Source of the DNA: Hyphomonas sp.
GTDB taxonomy: Bacteria; Pseudomonadota; Alphaproteobacteria; Caulobacterales; Hyphomonadaceae
DNA: 64,000 nt
Assembly (NCBI GenBank): GCA_020638455.1
Contig: JACKIK010000003.1
Location: 186,001-250,000 of the forward strand
Reading direction: 5' to 3'
A program made the position numbers and the translations under genes. Below are positions 1-8,977 of this stretch, in pieces. Under the pieces are notes generated by a model. It was not told where the DNA came from and did no database searches. It worked only from the letters and a program-made list of their open reading frames with translations. Numbering within the stretch: the first letter of the stretch is position 1; each line of letters begins with the position of its first letter.

Positions 1-2247
1 CACGATCAGCGCCAGTGCGCCGCCTTCGGCATGCACGCGGTGGCGCACGATGTCCCCGCCCGCGCTGAGCGCTTCGGCGTGCCAGGCGAGATCGTCGACA
101 TCGAACCCGTTCCAGTAAGCCGGTTCCATGTCCAGCATGATGGGCGGGACGATACCGATCCGCTCGGTGAGTTCCTCGCGGCGGCGCTCGGCGCGGGCTT
201 CGAGTTCGGCCTGCACGCCGGCCTCGTCCGTGCGTCCGCCGCGCAACGCCGCGGCGGTATTGTGGTAGAGATCCGTCAGCAATTGCCCCTTCCAGGCATT
301 CCATACGCCCGGCCCGACGGCCTTGATATCGGCAATCGTCAAGATAAAGAGCAGGCGCAGCCGTTCCAGCGAGCCGACCATGCCGGCAAACTTGGCCACA
401 GTCCGCGGATCGGAAATATCCCGCTTCTGCGCGGTTTCGCTCATTTCGAGATGGTGCCCGACCAGCCAGACGACGAGATCGGTCTCGTCCTCCGGCAGGC
501 CAAGGCGCTGGCACGCCTTGCGGGCCGTCTTCATGCCCTCGACCTGCTGGTCGCCCTTTCCCTTGCCGGTATCGTGCAACAGCATGGCGAGATAGAGCGC
601 TCTGCGGTTCTCGATCAGCTCGAACAGTTCATGCACTTGCGGCACGGGTTCGATCCGCCGGTGTTCCATCGCCGCAATGGCCTCGACAGCCCGGATCGTA
701 TGTTCATCCACCGTATAGTGATGATACATGTTGAACTGGGTCTGCGCGACGATGCCGCCGAATTCCGGGATCGCGCGGCCAAGCACACCTGCCTCGTTCA
801 TCCGCCTCAGGACGAGGCCCGGATCGTCCCCGCCAAGAATGGCATCCAGGATCAGTTCCCGGGCCGCCGGCGTATTGCGCAATGCTTCGTTCAGCCCCCG
901 GAGATTGCGCGTGATCAGGCTCAGCGCATGGGGATGGATATCCTTGTGCTCACGCCGCGCGATCACGAACAGGCGCAGCATGTTGAGCGGATTCTTGCGC
1001 ATCACCGTGTCGTCTTCGACATTGATGCGGCCGCCATCGAGAATGAAGCCCTTGTCCTTCAGGGGCTGAGGGCCGCGTGCCGGCAGGAAGCGGAACAGCC
1101 CCTCCGGCCGTTTCTTCTGGTCGGCTTCCAGCTTCGCTGCGAGGATACGTGTCAGGCCGCCGACATCCTTGGTGACGAGGAAATAACGTTTCATGAACCG
1201 CTCGACGCCCTGCTGGCCCTCACGATCGCGATAGCCCATACGCGCGGCGATTTCCGGCTGCAGGTCGAAGCTCAGCCGCTCCTCGGCGCGGCCGGTCACG
1301 AAATGCAGATGGCAGCGCACCGTCCACAGGAACCGGGCTGCGCGGATGAACACGGCATATTCATGGTCCGTGAGCAGACTGTTCTGCATCACGTCTTCCA
1401 GTGTGTGGCCGCCCTTCATATGCTTGACGATCCAGTAGAGCGTCTGCAGGTCGCGCAGGCCACCCTTGCCTTCCTTGAGGTTCGGTTCCACCACATAACG
1501 CGCATCGCCCTGGCGCGTATGCCTGTTTTCGCGCTCGGCCAGCTTGTCGTGGATGAACTGCGCATCCCGCCCTTTGACGGCCTGTTCCCGGAACGCCGCC
1601 AGCATGTCGTTCGCCAGCGGCTCGTCTCCGCAGATGAAGCGGGCATCGAGCAGGCTCGTCTTGATCGTCACATCGTCCAGGGCCAGCTTTACGCAATCGT
1701 TCGGCGTGCGGAAGGCATTGCCGACTTTCAGCCCCATGTCCCACAGGGCGTAGAGCATGTATTCGACCACGCTTTCCGTGTGCGGACTGACCTTGTAGGC
1801 CCTCAGGAACAGGAGGTCCGTATCCGATGACGGTGCCATCACGCCGCGGCCGTAGCCGCCCGTCGCCATGACCGCGATGCGCTCGGCTTCCGTCGGGTTG
1901 CGGGCGCGGTGCACATGTGTCGTGGTAAAGTCGTACAGCGCGCTGATCACTTCATCCTGAACGGCGGACAGGAGGCGTGCCGTATCGAGACCGTCCGCCC
2001 CCTGCTGCAGGCGTTCCTGTGCAATCATGCGGCCGCGGAACATCGCGCCGTGCAACAGGTCCAGGGCCCGCTTGCGCGCCGCCTGCGGGTTGCCGAGATT
2101 GTCGAGAGCGGCCGCCGTCAGCTTCACCCGCAGCGCCCGCCCGTCGATAATGTTCGTAATGCGCCACTGGCCCGGCCGCCGGAACAGCGGGCTGCGGGTT
2201 TCGAGCAAGGTGGGGGCGCCCCCCGGGGGCCTCGGCAACAGGGTCAT
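1..2247 (-). CDS. glnD: Bifunctional uridylyltransferase/uridylyl-removing enzyme GlnD, 3' end outside window
   Basis: GlnD is the cytosolic nitrogen sensor that uridylylates PII proteins when glutamine is low and removes UMP when it is high. Reading the minus strand from the ATG at 2247 gives 749 codons open to the window edge. The nucleotidyltransferase signature GGYGRGVMAPSSDTD lies at residues 130-144 with metal-binding Asp142 and Asp144. The motif NLKEGKGGLRDLQ follows, then the HD hydrolase motif LLHDTGKGKGDQ with His558-Asp559. The last visible residues enter the first ACT domain; the family is usually about 900-950 residues, so roughly 180 are missing. A long open frame on the opposite strand here is only its antisense shadow. 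Confidence 0.93.
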   Translation of the reverse strand, partial: MTLLPRPPGGAPTLLETRSPLFRRPGQWRITNIIDGRALRVKLTAAALDNLGNPQAARKRALDLLHGAMFRGRMIAQERLQQGADGLDTARLLSAVQDEVISALYDFTTTHVHRARNPTEAERIAVMATGGYGRGVMAPSSDTDLLFLRAYKVSPHTESVVEYMLYALWDMGLKVGNAFRTPNDCVKLALDDVTIKTSLLDARFICGDEPLANDMLAAFREQAVKGRDAQFIHDKLAERENRHTRQGDARYVVEPNLKEGKGGLRDLQTLYWIVKHMKGGHTLEDVMQNSLLTDHEYAVFIRAARFLWTVRCHLHFVTGRAEERLSFDLQPEIAARMGYRDREGQQGVERFMKRYFLVTKDVGGLTRILAAKLEADQKKRPEGLFRFLPARGPQPLKDKGFILDGGRINVEDDTVMRKNPLNMLRLFVIARREHKDIHPHALSLITRNLRGLNEALRNTPAARELILDAILGGDDPGLVLRRMNEAGVLGRAIPEFGGIVAQTQFNMYHHYTVDEHTIRAVEAIAAMEHRRIEPVPQVHELFELIENRRALYLAMLLHDTGKGKGDQQVEGMKTARKACQRLGLPEDETDLVVWLVGHHLEMSETAQKRDISDPRTVAKFAGMVGSLERLRLLFILTIADIKAVGPGVWNAWKGQLLTDLYHNTAAALRGGRTDEAGVQAELEARAERRREELTERIGIVPPIMLDMEPAYWNGFDVDDLAWHAEALSAGGDIVRHRVHAEGGALALIV

Positions 2248-2280
2248 CGCGCCAGTCTATAGCAGGTTCGCGACACGCCG

Positions 2281-2751
2281 CTACGCACCCTTTTCCACAA
2301 TAACAGGCAGGATACGCGACTTCTTCACCACGCCATAGGCGAACGCGGTCTCGATCGAGGCAATGCCGGGCAGTTTCTGGATCGTCTGGCGCACCAGTTG
2401 CTCATAGTCTTCAAGGCTGCTGGCCACGACGCGCAATTCATAGTCGGCCCCGCCCGTCATCAGGTAACAGTCGAGAATCGCATCGGTCTCAGCGATTTTG
2501 GTCTCAAATGCCTGAACGGTTTCCTGCGAGTGATTGGCAAGGCGGATGCGCACCAGGCAGGTGATCGGATAGCCGCAGGCCTTCTGGTCCACCAGCGCCG
2601 AATACCCCCGGATGACCCCGGCGGCCTCAAGATTCCGCACCCTGCGCAGGCAGGGCGAGGGCGACAGGCCCACTTCCTCGGCAAGTTCGAGATTCGTCAG
2701 CCGCCCGTCCCGCTGCAACGCCCTCAGAATCCTGGCATCAATATTATCCAT
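2281..2751 (-). CDS. Lrp/AsnC-family transcriptional regulator (MdeR-like)
   Basis: A 156-residue one-component regulator: an N-terminal helix-turn-helix (NIDARILRALQRDGRLTN followed by LAEEVGLSPSPCLRRVRNLE) and a C-terminal RAM ligand-binding domain (GGADYELRVVASSLEDYEQL). It is transcribed away from methionine gamma-lyase, the arrangement of mdeR and mdeA in Pseudomonas putida, where the Lrp-type protein controls the lyase. I infer the same job here. The ATG at 2751 is preferred; an upstream in-frame ATG at 2769 would begin inside a palindrome that looks like the operator. The ligand could be methionine or another amino acid. Confidence 0.85.
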   Translation of the reverse strand: MDNIDARILRALQRDGRLTNLELAEEVGLSPSPCLRRVRNLEAAGVIRGYSALVDQKACGYPITCLVRIRLANHSQETVQAFETKIAETDAILDCYLMTGGADYELRVVASSLEDYEQLVRQTIQKLPGIASIETAFAYGVVKKSRILPVIVEKGA

Positions 2752-2762
2752 GAATGGAATTA

Positions 2763-2779
2763 TTGGCATAAAATGCTAA
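2763..2779. promoter_or_regulatory. Candidate Lrp-type operator between the regulator and megL
   Basis: TTGGCATAAAATGCTAA is a near-perfect palindrome with arms GCAT and ATGC and flanking TT/AA. Its size and AT-rich centre resemble Lrp-family half-site pairs. It lies in the 111-bp divergent spacer, 13 bp before the regulator start and about 85 bp before megL. The binding protein is inferred from context. Confidence 0.4.
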
Positions 2780-2862
2780 AATTCAAGTAAAAACGGGCTC
2801 AATATGGCAGGTAACGCTAGGGCAGGTGTGGTATAAGGAGGCTATCCTTCAAGGAGGTTCTC

Positions 2863-4065
2863 ATGGCATTCGATTCCACCCGCCTGCTTGGCCCCGCGAC
2901 CCGCGCCATCCATCACGGCTACAATCCGGCGGATCACGAATACGCGCTGACACCGCCGCTGCACCTGACCTCCACGTTCGCCTTCCCCGATGCACAGACC
3001 GGCGGCGCCCTGTTCGCGGGCGAAGCCGAAGGCCACATCTATTCGCGCATCTCGAACCCCACCGTTGCCCTCCTCGAAGACCGCATCGCCAGCCTGGAAG
3101 GCGCCGAAGCAGGCCTCGCCACCGCCTCCGGCATGGGCGCCATCTCCTCCCTGATGTGGACCCTCGTGAAGCCGGGCGACGAGATCATCACCGACAAGAC
3201 GCTCTATGGCTGCACCTTCGCCTTCATGCGTGACGGGCTCTCGCGCTTCGGCATCACCATCACCCATGTCGACCTGCGCGATCCGGACAACCTCGCCGCC
3301 GCGATCAGCGGCAAGACCCGCGTGGTCTATTTCGAGACCCCGGCCAACCCGAACATGCGTCTCGTCGACATTGCCGCCACCGCCCGCATCGCGCATGAGG
3401 CCGGCGCCCTCGTCGTCGTCGACAACACCTATTCCTCGCCGCTCCTCACCCGTCCGATCGAACTCGGCGCCGACTTCGTCGTCCACTCCGCCACCAAATA
3501 TCTGGGCGGCCATGGCGACCTCGTCGCCGGCATGGTGCTCGGCCGCGCCGAGGCGATCAAAGACGTCCGCATGTTCGGCGTGAAAGATATGACCGGCTCT
3601 GTCATGTCGCCCTTCAACGCCATGCTGGTGATGCGTGGCCTCAAGACCCTGCAACTGCGCATGGCCCGCCATTGCGAGAGCGGCATGAAGGTGGCTGAAT
3701 GGCTGGAAACCCAGCCGGGCGTTGCCACCGTCTACTATCCTGGCCTCGCCAGCCATCCGCAGCACGAACTCGCCAAGCGCCAGATGGGTGGCTTCGGCGG
3801 CATGATCGCTTTCGAACTGGAAGGCGGCTACGAGGCGGGCATTCAGATGATGAACCGCCTGCAGCTCATCCGCCGCGCCGTCAGCCTCGGCGATGCCGAG
3901 ACGCTGATCCAGCACCCGGCGAGCATGACCCACTCGACCTACACAAGCGAAGAACGCCTCGAACATGGCATCAGCGACGGCCTCATCCGCCTCTCTGTCG
4001 GCCTCGAAGACGTCGGCGACATCCTCGCAGACCTGGCAGATGCGCTTGGGACAAACGAACGCTGA
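2863..4065 (+). CDS. megL: Methionine gamma-lyase
   Basis: A PLP-dependent enzyme of the Cys/Met metabolism family that splits methionine into methanethiol, 2-oxobutyrate and ammonia in the cytosol. The 400-residue length is normal. Active-site features are visible: YSRISNPT (60-67), DKTLYGCTFAF with Tyr115 and the lyase-specific Cys117, VVVDNTY with Asp187, and the PLP lysine Lys212 in SATKYLGGHGD. The cysteine next to the tyrosine separates methionine gamma-lyase from cystathionine gamma-lyase and gamma-synthase. A strong ribosome binding site (AAGGAGG) precedes the ATG. It is divergent from an Lrp-type regulator that probably controls it. Confidence 0.92.
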   Translation: MAFDSTRLLGPATRAIHHGYNPADHEYALTPPLHLTSTFAFPDAQTGGALFAGEAEGHIYSRISNPTVALLEDRIASLEGAEAGLATASGMGAISSLMWTLVKPGDEIITDKTLYGCTFAFMRDGLSRFGITITHVDLRDPDNLAAAISGKTRVVYFETPANPNMRLVDIAATARIAHEAGALVVVDNTYSSPLLTRPIELGADFVVHSATKYLGGHGDLVAGMVLGRAEAIKDVRMFGVKDMTGSVMSPFNAMLVMRGLKTLQLRMARHCESGMKVAEWLETQPGVATVYYPGLASHPQHELAKRQMGGFGGMIAFELEGGYEAGIQMMNRLQLIRRAVSLGDAETLIQHPASMTHSTYTSEERLEHGISDGLIRLSVGLEDVGDILADLADALGTNER

Positions 4066-4071
4066 CCTTGC

Positions 4072-4884
4072 TCACATCAGCATGAACTCGTCTCGCGAGA
4101 GACGCGCGTCGTGGTCACGGTCGGCCCTGGCGAAATACTCGCCGAGCCGGGCGGCAATGAACGGTGGCGGCTGGTCCGCGCCACCTTCCGACCAGTTGCG
4201 GGCCGCCGTCAGGTCGCGCTCATCGGCGGGCAACCCCACTCCGGCGCCCTGAACCTGCTGCTCGCGAATTCGCTGCCCCATCGCGACGCCCGCAAGGAAG
4301 GCGCGGCTGGTGTTCGTGGGGGCGGACAGAAGTTCGTCCATCGTGATGCCGCCATCCCCATCATCCAGCGAGGCGAACAGGGCATCGTATTTCTGCTCAT
4401 AGTGCGCGCGAAATTCATCGCGCGTTACGATGCCATCCCGGTCGGCGTCCCGTTCGCTGAATTGTTCCAGCCGCCAGGCACTGAGCCGCGACGCGACGCC
4501 AGCGGCACCGTCCGCCGCAGAGCGAACATCCACTTCCGACAACGCAATCCGCCCGTCGCCATTCGAATCGTCGTCCCGGAACATGCCAGCCCATGCCGGC
4601 TCCCGCTCCGCGCTCGACGGCAGCACGGCCAGCATCATCCCGCCCGCTGCAAGCGCGGCCGCCGCTCCCACGCGTATCCAGAGTGGGCTCTGCCGGATCG
4701 CCTCGATTGACCGCCGAATCACGGGCTCATGAAACCGCTTCACATAGTCCTCGATCAGGCGACGGATGACCGAGGAAGCCGACTCGCCCTGCCGCTCGCA
4801 GGTCTCGTGAAAGGCCTGCTTCGTCTCCGGCGACAAGCGCACTTCGATCTTGTCGGTCTTCTTCGACCCGTTCCGCAGTGCCAT
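4072..4884 (-). CDS. Membrane protein with ribbon-helix-helix head and four EF-hand loops
   Basis: I do not recognise a named family for the whole 270-residue protein. Residues 10-50 read as an Arc/CopG-like ribbon-helix-helix unit (KIEVRLSPETKQAFHETC, then SASSVIRRLIEDYV). Residues 68-88 form one hydrophobic helix. The rest carries EF-hand loops at 106-117, 146-157 and 255-266, each with the DxDxDG spacing or one change, and a degenerate one at 173-184. The simplest topology puts the RHH in the cytosol and the calcium loops in the periplasm. The ATG at 4884 has GGAGG six bases upstream; a longer frame to 5034 lacks support. The RHH could serve only for dimerisation rather than DNA binding. 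Confidence 0.8.
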   Translation of the reverse strand: MALRNGSKKTDKIEVRLSPETKQAFHETCERQGESASSVIRRLIEDYVKRFHEPVIRRSIEAIRQSPLWIRVGAAAALAAGGMMLAVLPSSAEREPAWAGMFRDDDSNGDGRIALSEVDVRSAADGAAGVASRLSAWRLEQFSERDADRDGIVTRDEFRAHYEQKYDALFASLDDGDGGITMDELLSAPTNTSRAFLAGVAMGQRIREQQVQGAGVGLPADERDLTAARNWSEGGADQPPPFIAARLGEYFARADRDHDARLSRDEFMLM

Positions 4885-4966
4885 CGCAGCCTCCAGTTCT
4901 GTCGGGAGACTACAGGCATTCCGGAGCGGCCTGCCAAGTCCTGATTGGACCGCACACCGCGCATTT

Positions 4967-4980
4967 CGTGTCATGACACG
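4967..4980. promoter_or_regulatory. Perfect 14-bp palindrome in the divergent spacer
   Basis: CGTGTCATGACACG is a perfect inverted repeat in the 174-bp region between the RHH/EF-hand gene and the TPR gene. It is placed where a shared operator would lie. RHH proteins bind short palindromes as dimers of dimers, so the neighbouring gene product is a candidate binder; this is inference. Confidence 0.4.
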
Positions 4981-5058
4981 GCGATCGCGCCGATTTGAGC
5001 CGTTATTGCATTGCAGGCGGTCCGTGTTACCCATTTAGGTTCAGATGTGGGGGGACGC

Positions 5059-6930
5059 GTGCAAAAGCACCTATTCCACGAACTTCGCAGGCGGAATGTG
5101 TTCCGGGTGGCCGGCGTCTACGCGGTTGTCGGCTGGTTGCTTATCCAGGTCGGCGTCGCTGTCTTGCCCACCTTCGAAGCGCCCGGCTGGGTGCTGAAAG
5201 TGTTTATCGCCCTCATTCTCGCCGGTTTCCCCATCGCCCTGATCCTCGCCTGGGCGTTCGAGCTGACGCCGGACGGTATCAAGCCGACTGTCTCCGTCTC
5301 CGAAGGCGAGAGCATCACCGGGCAAACCGGCCGGAAGCTGGACTATGTCATTGTCGCGGGCCTCGCACTTGTTGCCCTGATGATCGTGGGAGACCGGCTG
5401 CTGCCAAAAGCCGGCACGCAGGCCCAGGCGGCGATCTCCCCCCGAGGCGTTGCTGACGCCTCTGTGGCCGTCCTGCCCTTCATCGATCTCTCCCCGGCCG
5501 GTGACCAGGAATTTTTCTCCGACGGCATCTCCGAGGAGATCCTCAACGTGCTGGTCCGCATCCCGAAGCTGAAAGTGGCCGGCCGCACGTCCAGCTTCTC
5601 CTTCAAGGGCAAGAATGAGGACCTCCGCGAAATCGGAAGCCAGCTCGGCGTCGATCATGTGCTGGAGGGTAGCGTGCGCAAATCGGGCACCAAGCTGCGC
5701 ATCACGGCGCAGCTGATCCGCTCGTCCGACGGGTTCCACATGTGGTCGGAAACCTACGACCGAGAACTGACGGACGTGTTCGACATCCAGGATGACATCG
5801 CGAAATCGGTGGCCGATGAACTTGCCCTGTCGCTTGGGCTGAAATCCGGTGAAACGCTGGTAACAGACCGGACCAAAGATATTGAGGCGTATGAGAAATA
5901 CCTGAAAGCCCACCAGCTCTACTTCGCGCGCGGCGCCGACAATCTCGATGCGGCCCTGTTGCTGCTGAACGAGGTGACGGCCCGCGATCCGGACTTTGCG
6001 CCCGCCTGGGCGCTGATCGGCAACATCTATGTCGTCTACGACGCCTACCAGAAAAATCGTCCGCCAGACGGCAATTGGCGTCAGTGGCGCGCGATCGGGA
6101 TGGCTGCTTCCCAGCGCGCCATTTCCCTTGATCCGGAGAACGCCGAGGCCCATGCGAGCCTCGGCTCACTGCTGATCTATTCCGGCGACCTGATCAAAGG
6201 CTCGGCGGAAATCGACAATGCCGTCGAGCTGGCGCCCGACAATGCGGCTGTGCTCGATTCGGCGGCGCAATCCCTGTTCGCCCTTGGCTATCTGGATGAA
6301 GCGAGAAAACTGGCGCGGCGGGCAGTCGACAATGATCCGCTGGTGGCGATCTATCACAACACGCTGGGATACACGACGCTCACCAGCGCCCCGACGGACG
6401 GCCTGCCCGACCCTTCAGCCGAAGCGCTCAGGCAGTACGCGAAAGCCAGGGAAATCGATCCCGACATGATGTATGCTTACGGCAATGCCTACCGGACCCT
6501 GCTGAATGCCGGAAAGCTCGATGAAGCCGAAGCCATGTTCAGGAAAGCCGTGGACCAGGGCCTGATACCGGACAGCGCAATGAAGGATGTGAGCCGGATA
6601 TTCGCCGCCGCAAAACAGGGCAAGACAGGCGAGGCGGCGCTTCGCAAAATGTATTCAGACCCGAATGTCGATTCTCACCGCCTGTTGGATATTGCCCAGC
6701 TGTTGGACGATCCGGACCTGACGGTGGCGGCGATCCAGCCTGTCTGGGAGTCGGCCTACCAGATCGAACCGCAACTTTTCCCTATCTGGCAGGCTAGCCT
6801 CTTCCAGCATCCAGCCTGGAAGGCGCAGGTCCGCAAATATGGCGTGCTGGACCTCTGGAAATCGCGCGGCTTCCCCAATTGGTGCAAACCAGTGGGGACG
6901 GACGATTTCGAGTGTGAAGCCGGTTCCTAA
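5059..6930 (+). CDS. Membrane-anchored TPR protein with FlgO/CadC-like periplasmic domain
   Basis: About 623 residues. Hydrophobic segments occur near 17-36, 44-66 and 95-112 and are preceded by LFHELRRRNVFRVAGVYAVV, a stereotyped start in this group. Next comes a domain beginning SVAVLPFIDLSPAGDQEFFSDG that is shared with CadC-like regulators and adenylate-cyclase-associated TPR proteins, then tetratricopeptide repeats to about residue 520. There is no N-terminal DNA-binding domain, unlike true CadC proteins. The GTG at 5059 is preferred because a G-rich run (GGGGGGA) sits just upstream; TTG at 5011 is the alternative. Its function is unknown; a sensory or scaffold role at the inner membrane is likely. 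Confidence 0.8.
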   Translation: MQKHLFHELRRRNVFRVAGVYAVVGWLLIQVGVAVLPTFEAPGWVLKVFIALILAGFPIALILAWAFELTPDGIKPTVSVSEGESITGQTGRKLDYVIVAGLALVALMIVGDRLLPKAGTQAQAAISPRGVADASVAVLPFIDLSPAGDQEFFSDGISEEILNVLVRIPKLKVAGRTSSFSFKGKNEDLREIGSQLGVDHVLEGSVRKSGTKLRITAQLIRSSDGFHMWSETYDRELTDVFDIQDDIAKSVADELALSLGLKSGETLVTDRTKDIEAYEKYLKAHQLYFARGADNLDAALLLLNEVTARDPDFAPAWALIGNIYVVYDAYQKNRPPDGNWRQWRAIGMAASQRAISLDPENAEAHASLGSLLIYSGDLIKGSAEIDNAVELAPDNAAVLDSAAQSLFALGYLDEARKLARRAVDNDPLVAIYHNTLGYTTLTSAPTDGLPDPSAEALRQYAKAREIDPDMMYAYGNAYRTLLNAGKLDEAEAMFRKAVDQGLIPDSAMKDVSRIFAAAKQGKTGEAALRKMYSDPNVDSHRLLDIAQLLDDPDLTVAAIQPVWESAYQIEPQLFPIWQASLFQHPAWKAQVRKYGVLDLWKSRGFPNWCKPVGTDDFECEAGS

Positions 6931-8162
6931 AGCAGATCCCCACCCGCGGCGGCGGCGCTCGTGCCGTCCTTCTTGAAGGCGCGGATCACGTTCTTGCCGG
7001 TGATCCATTTGTGCACTTCGTCCGGCCCGTCGACGAGGCGCTGGGAACGGATATGCGTGTACCAGGCCGCCAGCGGCGTATCGAGCGAATAGCCGAGCGC
7101 GCCATGCAGCTGGATCGCCGTGTCCACCACCTTGTGCACCATATTGGCGAGGAACACTTTCGCGATGCCGTTCTCCTGGCGGATGTCCATGCCGTTCTCG
7201 GCCTTGTAGGCGATGTGCATCAGCATCAGGCGCGCGATGTAGAGCTGGCTCGCGCATTCGGCGAGCATGAACTGCACGCCCTGCCGGTCTTCCAGTTTCT
7301 TGCCAAACGTCTCTCGCGTCGTCACATGCTCCGTCGCGAGATCAAGTGCCCGCTGGGCCATCGCCACATTATGCATACCGTGGCGGAGGCGCCCATAAGC
7401 CAGCCGGTGCTGACCCATGGCGAAGCCCTGCCCCTCCCCGCCGAGCAAATTCTCTTCCGGCACGACAAGGTTCTCGATCTTCACCTCGGCATGGCCGCCA
7501 CCCATCTCGGCATAGTGGGGCCCGTGCACCGCCATGGTCGGAATGTCGCGAATGATATTGTAGCCGGGGTTCGGCAGCTCCACGATGAAGGTGGAATATT
7601 GCTGGTGGCGCGGTGCCTCCGGATTGGTCTTCGCCATGACAACGGCAATGTCGGCGGCGGTGGCGGCGGAGGAGAACCATTTTTCGCCGTTCAGCACCCA
7701 GTTGCCCTTACCGTCCTTCTCAGCCCGGGTCTGCATGCCGGTGGCATCGGCGCCGGCGGCCTTCTCGGTCATGGAATAGCAGATCCGCTTGTCGCCATTG
7801 ATCAGCGGCTTCAGGAACGCCTCTTTCTGATAGTCCGTACCGTGCGCCAGCAGGGTCAGCATGGTCGCATCGTCCGGCCCCTGCGAATTCATCGACAGCG
7901 CGCCGAGATGGCTCTGGCCCAGTTCCATCTGCACCAGCGCATTGGCCAGCGGGCCAAGCCCCATGCCGCCATGCTCGACCGGGAAGAAAGGCAGCCACAG
8001 GCCCTGCGCCCGGGCCTTCGTGCGCAGCTCGGCGAGCACGTCTTTATACGGCCTGCCGGCCTCCATTTCCTTCTCGGCCGGCAGGCATTCCTCCTGCACC
8101 CATTTGCGCACCCGCGCGCGCACTTCCTTGGCTTCCTCCGGAATCGTGAAATCGATGGCCAT
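6927..8162 (-). CDS. Acyl-CoA dehydrogenase family protein
   Basis: A 411-residue FAD enzyme of the acyl-CoA dehydrogenase fold, which introduces the alpha-beta double bond in fatty acyl-CoA. The full three-part fold is visible: an N-terminal helical region (LPFFPVEHGGMGLGPLANAL), the flavin-contact strand region (CYSMTEKAAGADATGMQT and KWFSSAATAADIAVVM) and a C-terminal helical bundle ending with IQLHGALGYS and DGPDEVHKWITGKNVI. The DGPDEVH ending resembles the ACAD10/11-like subgroup acting on longer or hydroxylated chains, but substrate cannot be set from sequence. It overlaps the 3' end of the TPR gene by four bases in convergent orientation. Confidence 0.88.
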   Translation of the reverse strand: MAIDFTIPEEAKEVRARVRKWVQEECLPAEKEMEAGRPYKDVLAELRTKARAQGLWLPFFPVEHGGMGLGPLANALVQMELGQSHLGALSMNSQGPDDATMLTLLAHGTDYQKEAFLKPLINGDKRICYSMTEKAAGADATGMQTRAEKDGKGNWVLNGEKWFSSAATAADIAVVMAKTNPEAPRHQQYSTFIVELPNPGYNIIRDIPTMAVHGPHYAEMGGGHAEVKIENLVVPEENLLGGEGQGFAMGQHRLAYGRLRHGMHNVAMAQRALDLATEHVTTRETFGKKLEDRQGVQFMLAECASQLYIARLMLMHIAYKAENGMDIRQENGIAKVFLANMVHKVVDTAIQLHGALGYSLDTPLAAWYTHIRSQRLVDGPDEVHKWITGKNVIRAFKKDGTSAAAAGGDLL

Positions 8163-8228
8163 GTTTCGCTCCCTATCTCGGAAGCGAAGCTAGCGCTGCG
8201 ACAGCGTCCTGCACAGACTGACTTCGCG

Positions 8229-8966
8229 TCAGTCGTAGTCCACCTGCGTCAGGTACAGCCCATCCGCAGGCGCAATGGGGCCGCATTCGGTCCGGTCGGC
8301 GGCGTCGAGGATATCCTTCGCCCAGCTGACGGGATGGCGCCCGCGGCCGACCTCCACCAGGCTGCCGACCATGGAACGCACCTGCCGGTGAATGAAGCTC
8401 TGCGCGCGGCAGGTGAAGATAACGTGCTCCCCATCGCGCCACACCTTGAACTCGTTCAGCGTTTTGACCGGGCTCGCCGCCTGGCAGTCGGCATCGCGGA
8501 AGGTGGAGAAATCATGCGTGCCGATAAAGGCCTGCGCCGCCTCATGCATCTTCCCTGCACTGAGTTTCGACGGCACACGCCACGCAAGGCCGCGCTCCAG
8601 CGCGAGGTCTGCCCGCCGGTTCACCACCACATAGCGATAGTGCCGCTGTGTCGCACTGAAACGGGCATGGAAACCGTCGTTCACCCCTTCCGCCGCCAGC
8701 ACGGCGATAGGATGCGGGCGCAGGTGGAAGTTCATCGCGTCGGCCACTTTGCCGCCCCGGTCGGTGACAAGGTCCATGTGAGCCACCTGCCCTGTGGCAT
8801 GGACACCGCTATCCGTCCGGCCAGCGCCAAACACCTCGACCGGCCGGCCATCCAGCTTCGAGGCGGCCTCTTCCAGCGCCGCCTGAACGGTCGGCTTGCC
8901 GGGAAGCTTCATCCAGCCCTGATAGGGGCCACCGTGGTATTCGATGAGGAGACGATAGCGGGGCAT
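8229..8966 (-). CDS. truA: tRNA pseudouridine(38-40) synthase TruA
   Basis: TruA converts uridines 38-40 of the tRNA anticodon arm to pseudouridine. The 245-residue protein carries the family signature EVFGAGRTDSGVHATGQV with catalytic Asp52, and the later motifs YRYVVVNRR and SFIHRQVRSMVGSLVEVGRG. Length is standard. It is the last gene of the minus-strand run rmuC-def-fmt-GNAT-truA, 11 bp after the GNAT gene, so it is probably co-transcribed with the formylation genes, a common alphaproteobacterial grouping. Confidence 0.95.
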   Translation of the reverse strand: MPRYRLLIEYHGGPYQGWMKLPGKPTVQAALEEAASKLDGRPVEVFGAGRTDSGVHATGQVAHMDLVTDRGGKVADAMNFHLRPHPIAVLAAEGVNDGFHARFSATQRHYRYVVVNRRADLALERGLAWRVPSKLSAGKMHEAAQAFIGTHDFSTFRDADCQAASPVKTLNEFKVWRDGEHVIFTCRAQSFIHRQVRSMVGSLVEVGRGRHPVSWAKDILDAADRTECGPIAPADGLYLTQVDYD

Positions 8967-8977
8967 GCGCTCCGCCC

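Noticed and set aside
31..1830. 599-codon plus-strand frame over glnD
   Set aside because: The minus strand carries all GlnD motifs across this stretch; the plus frame is an antisense shadow caused by GC-rich codon use.
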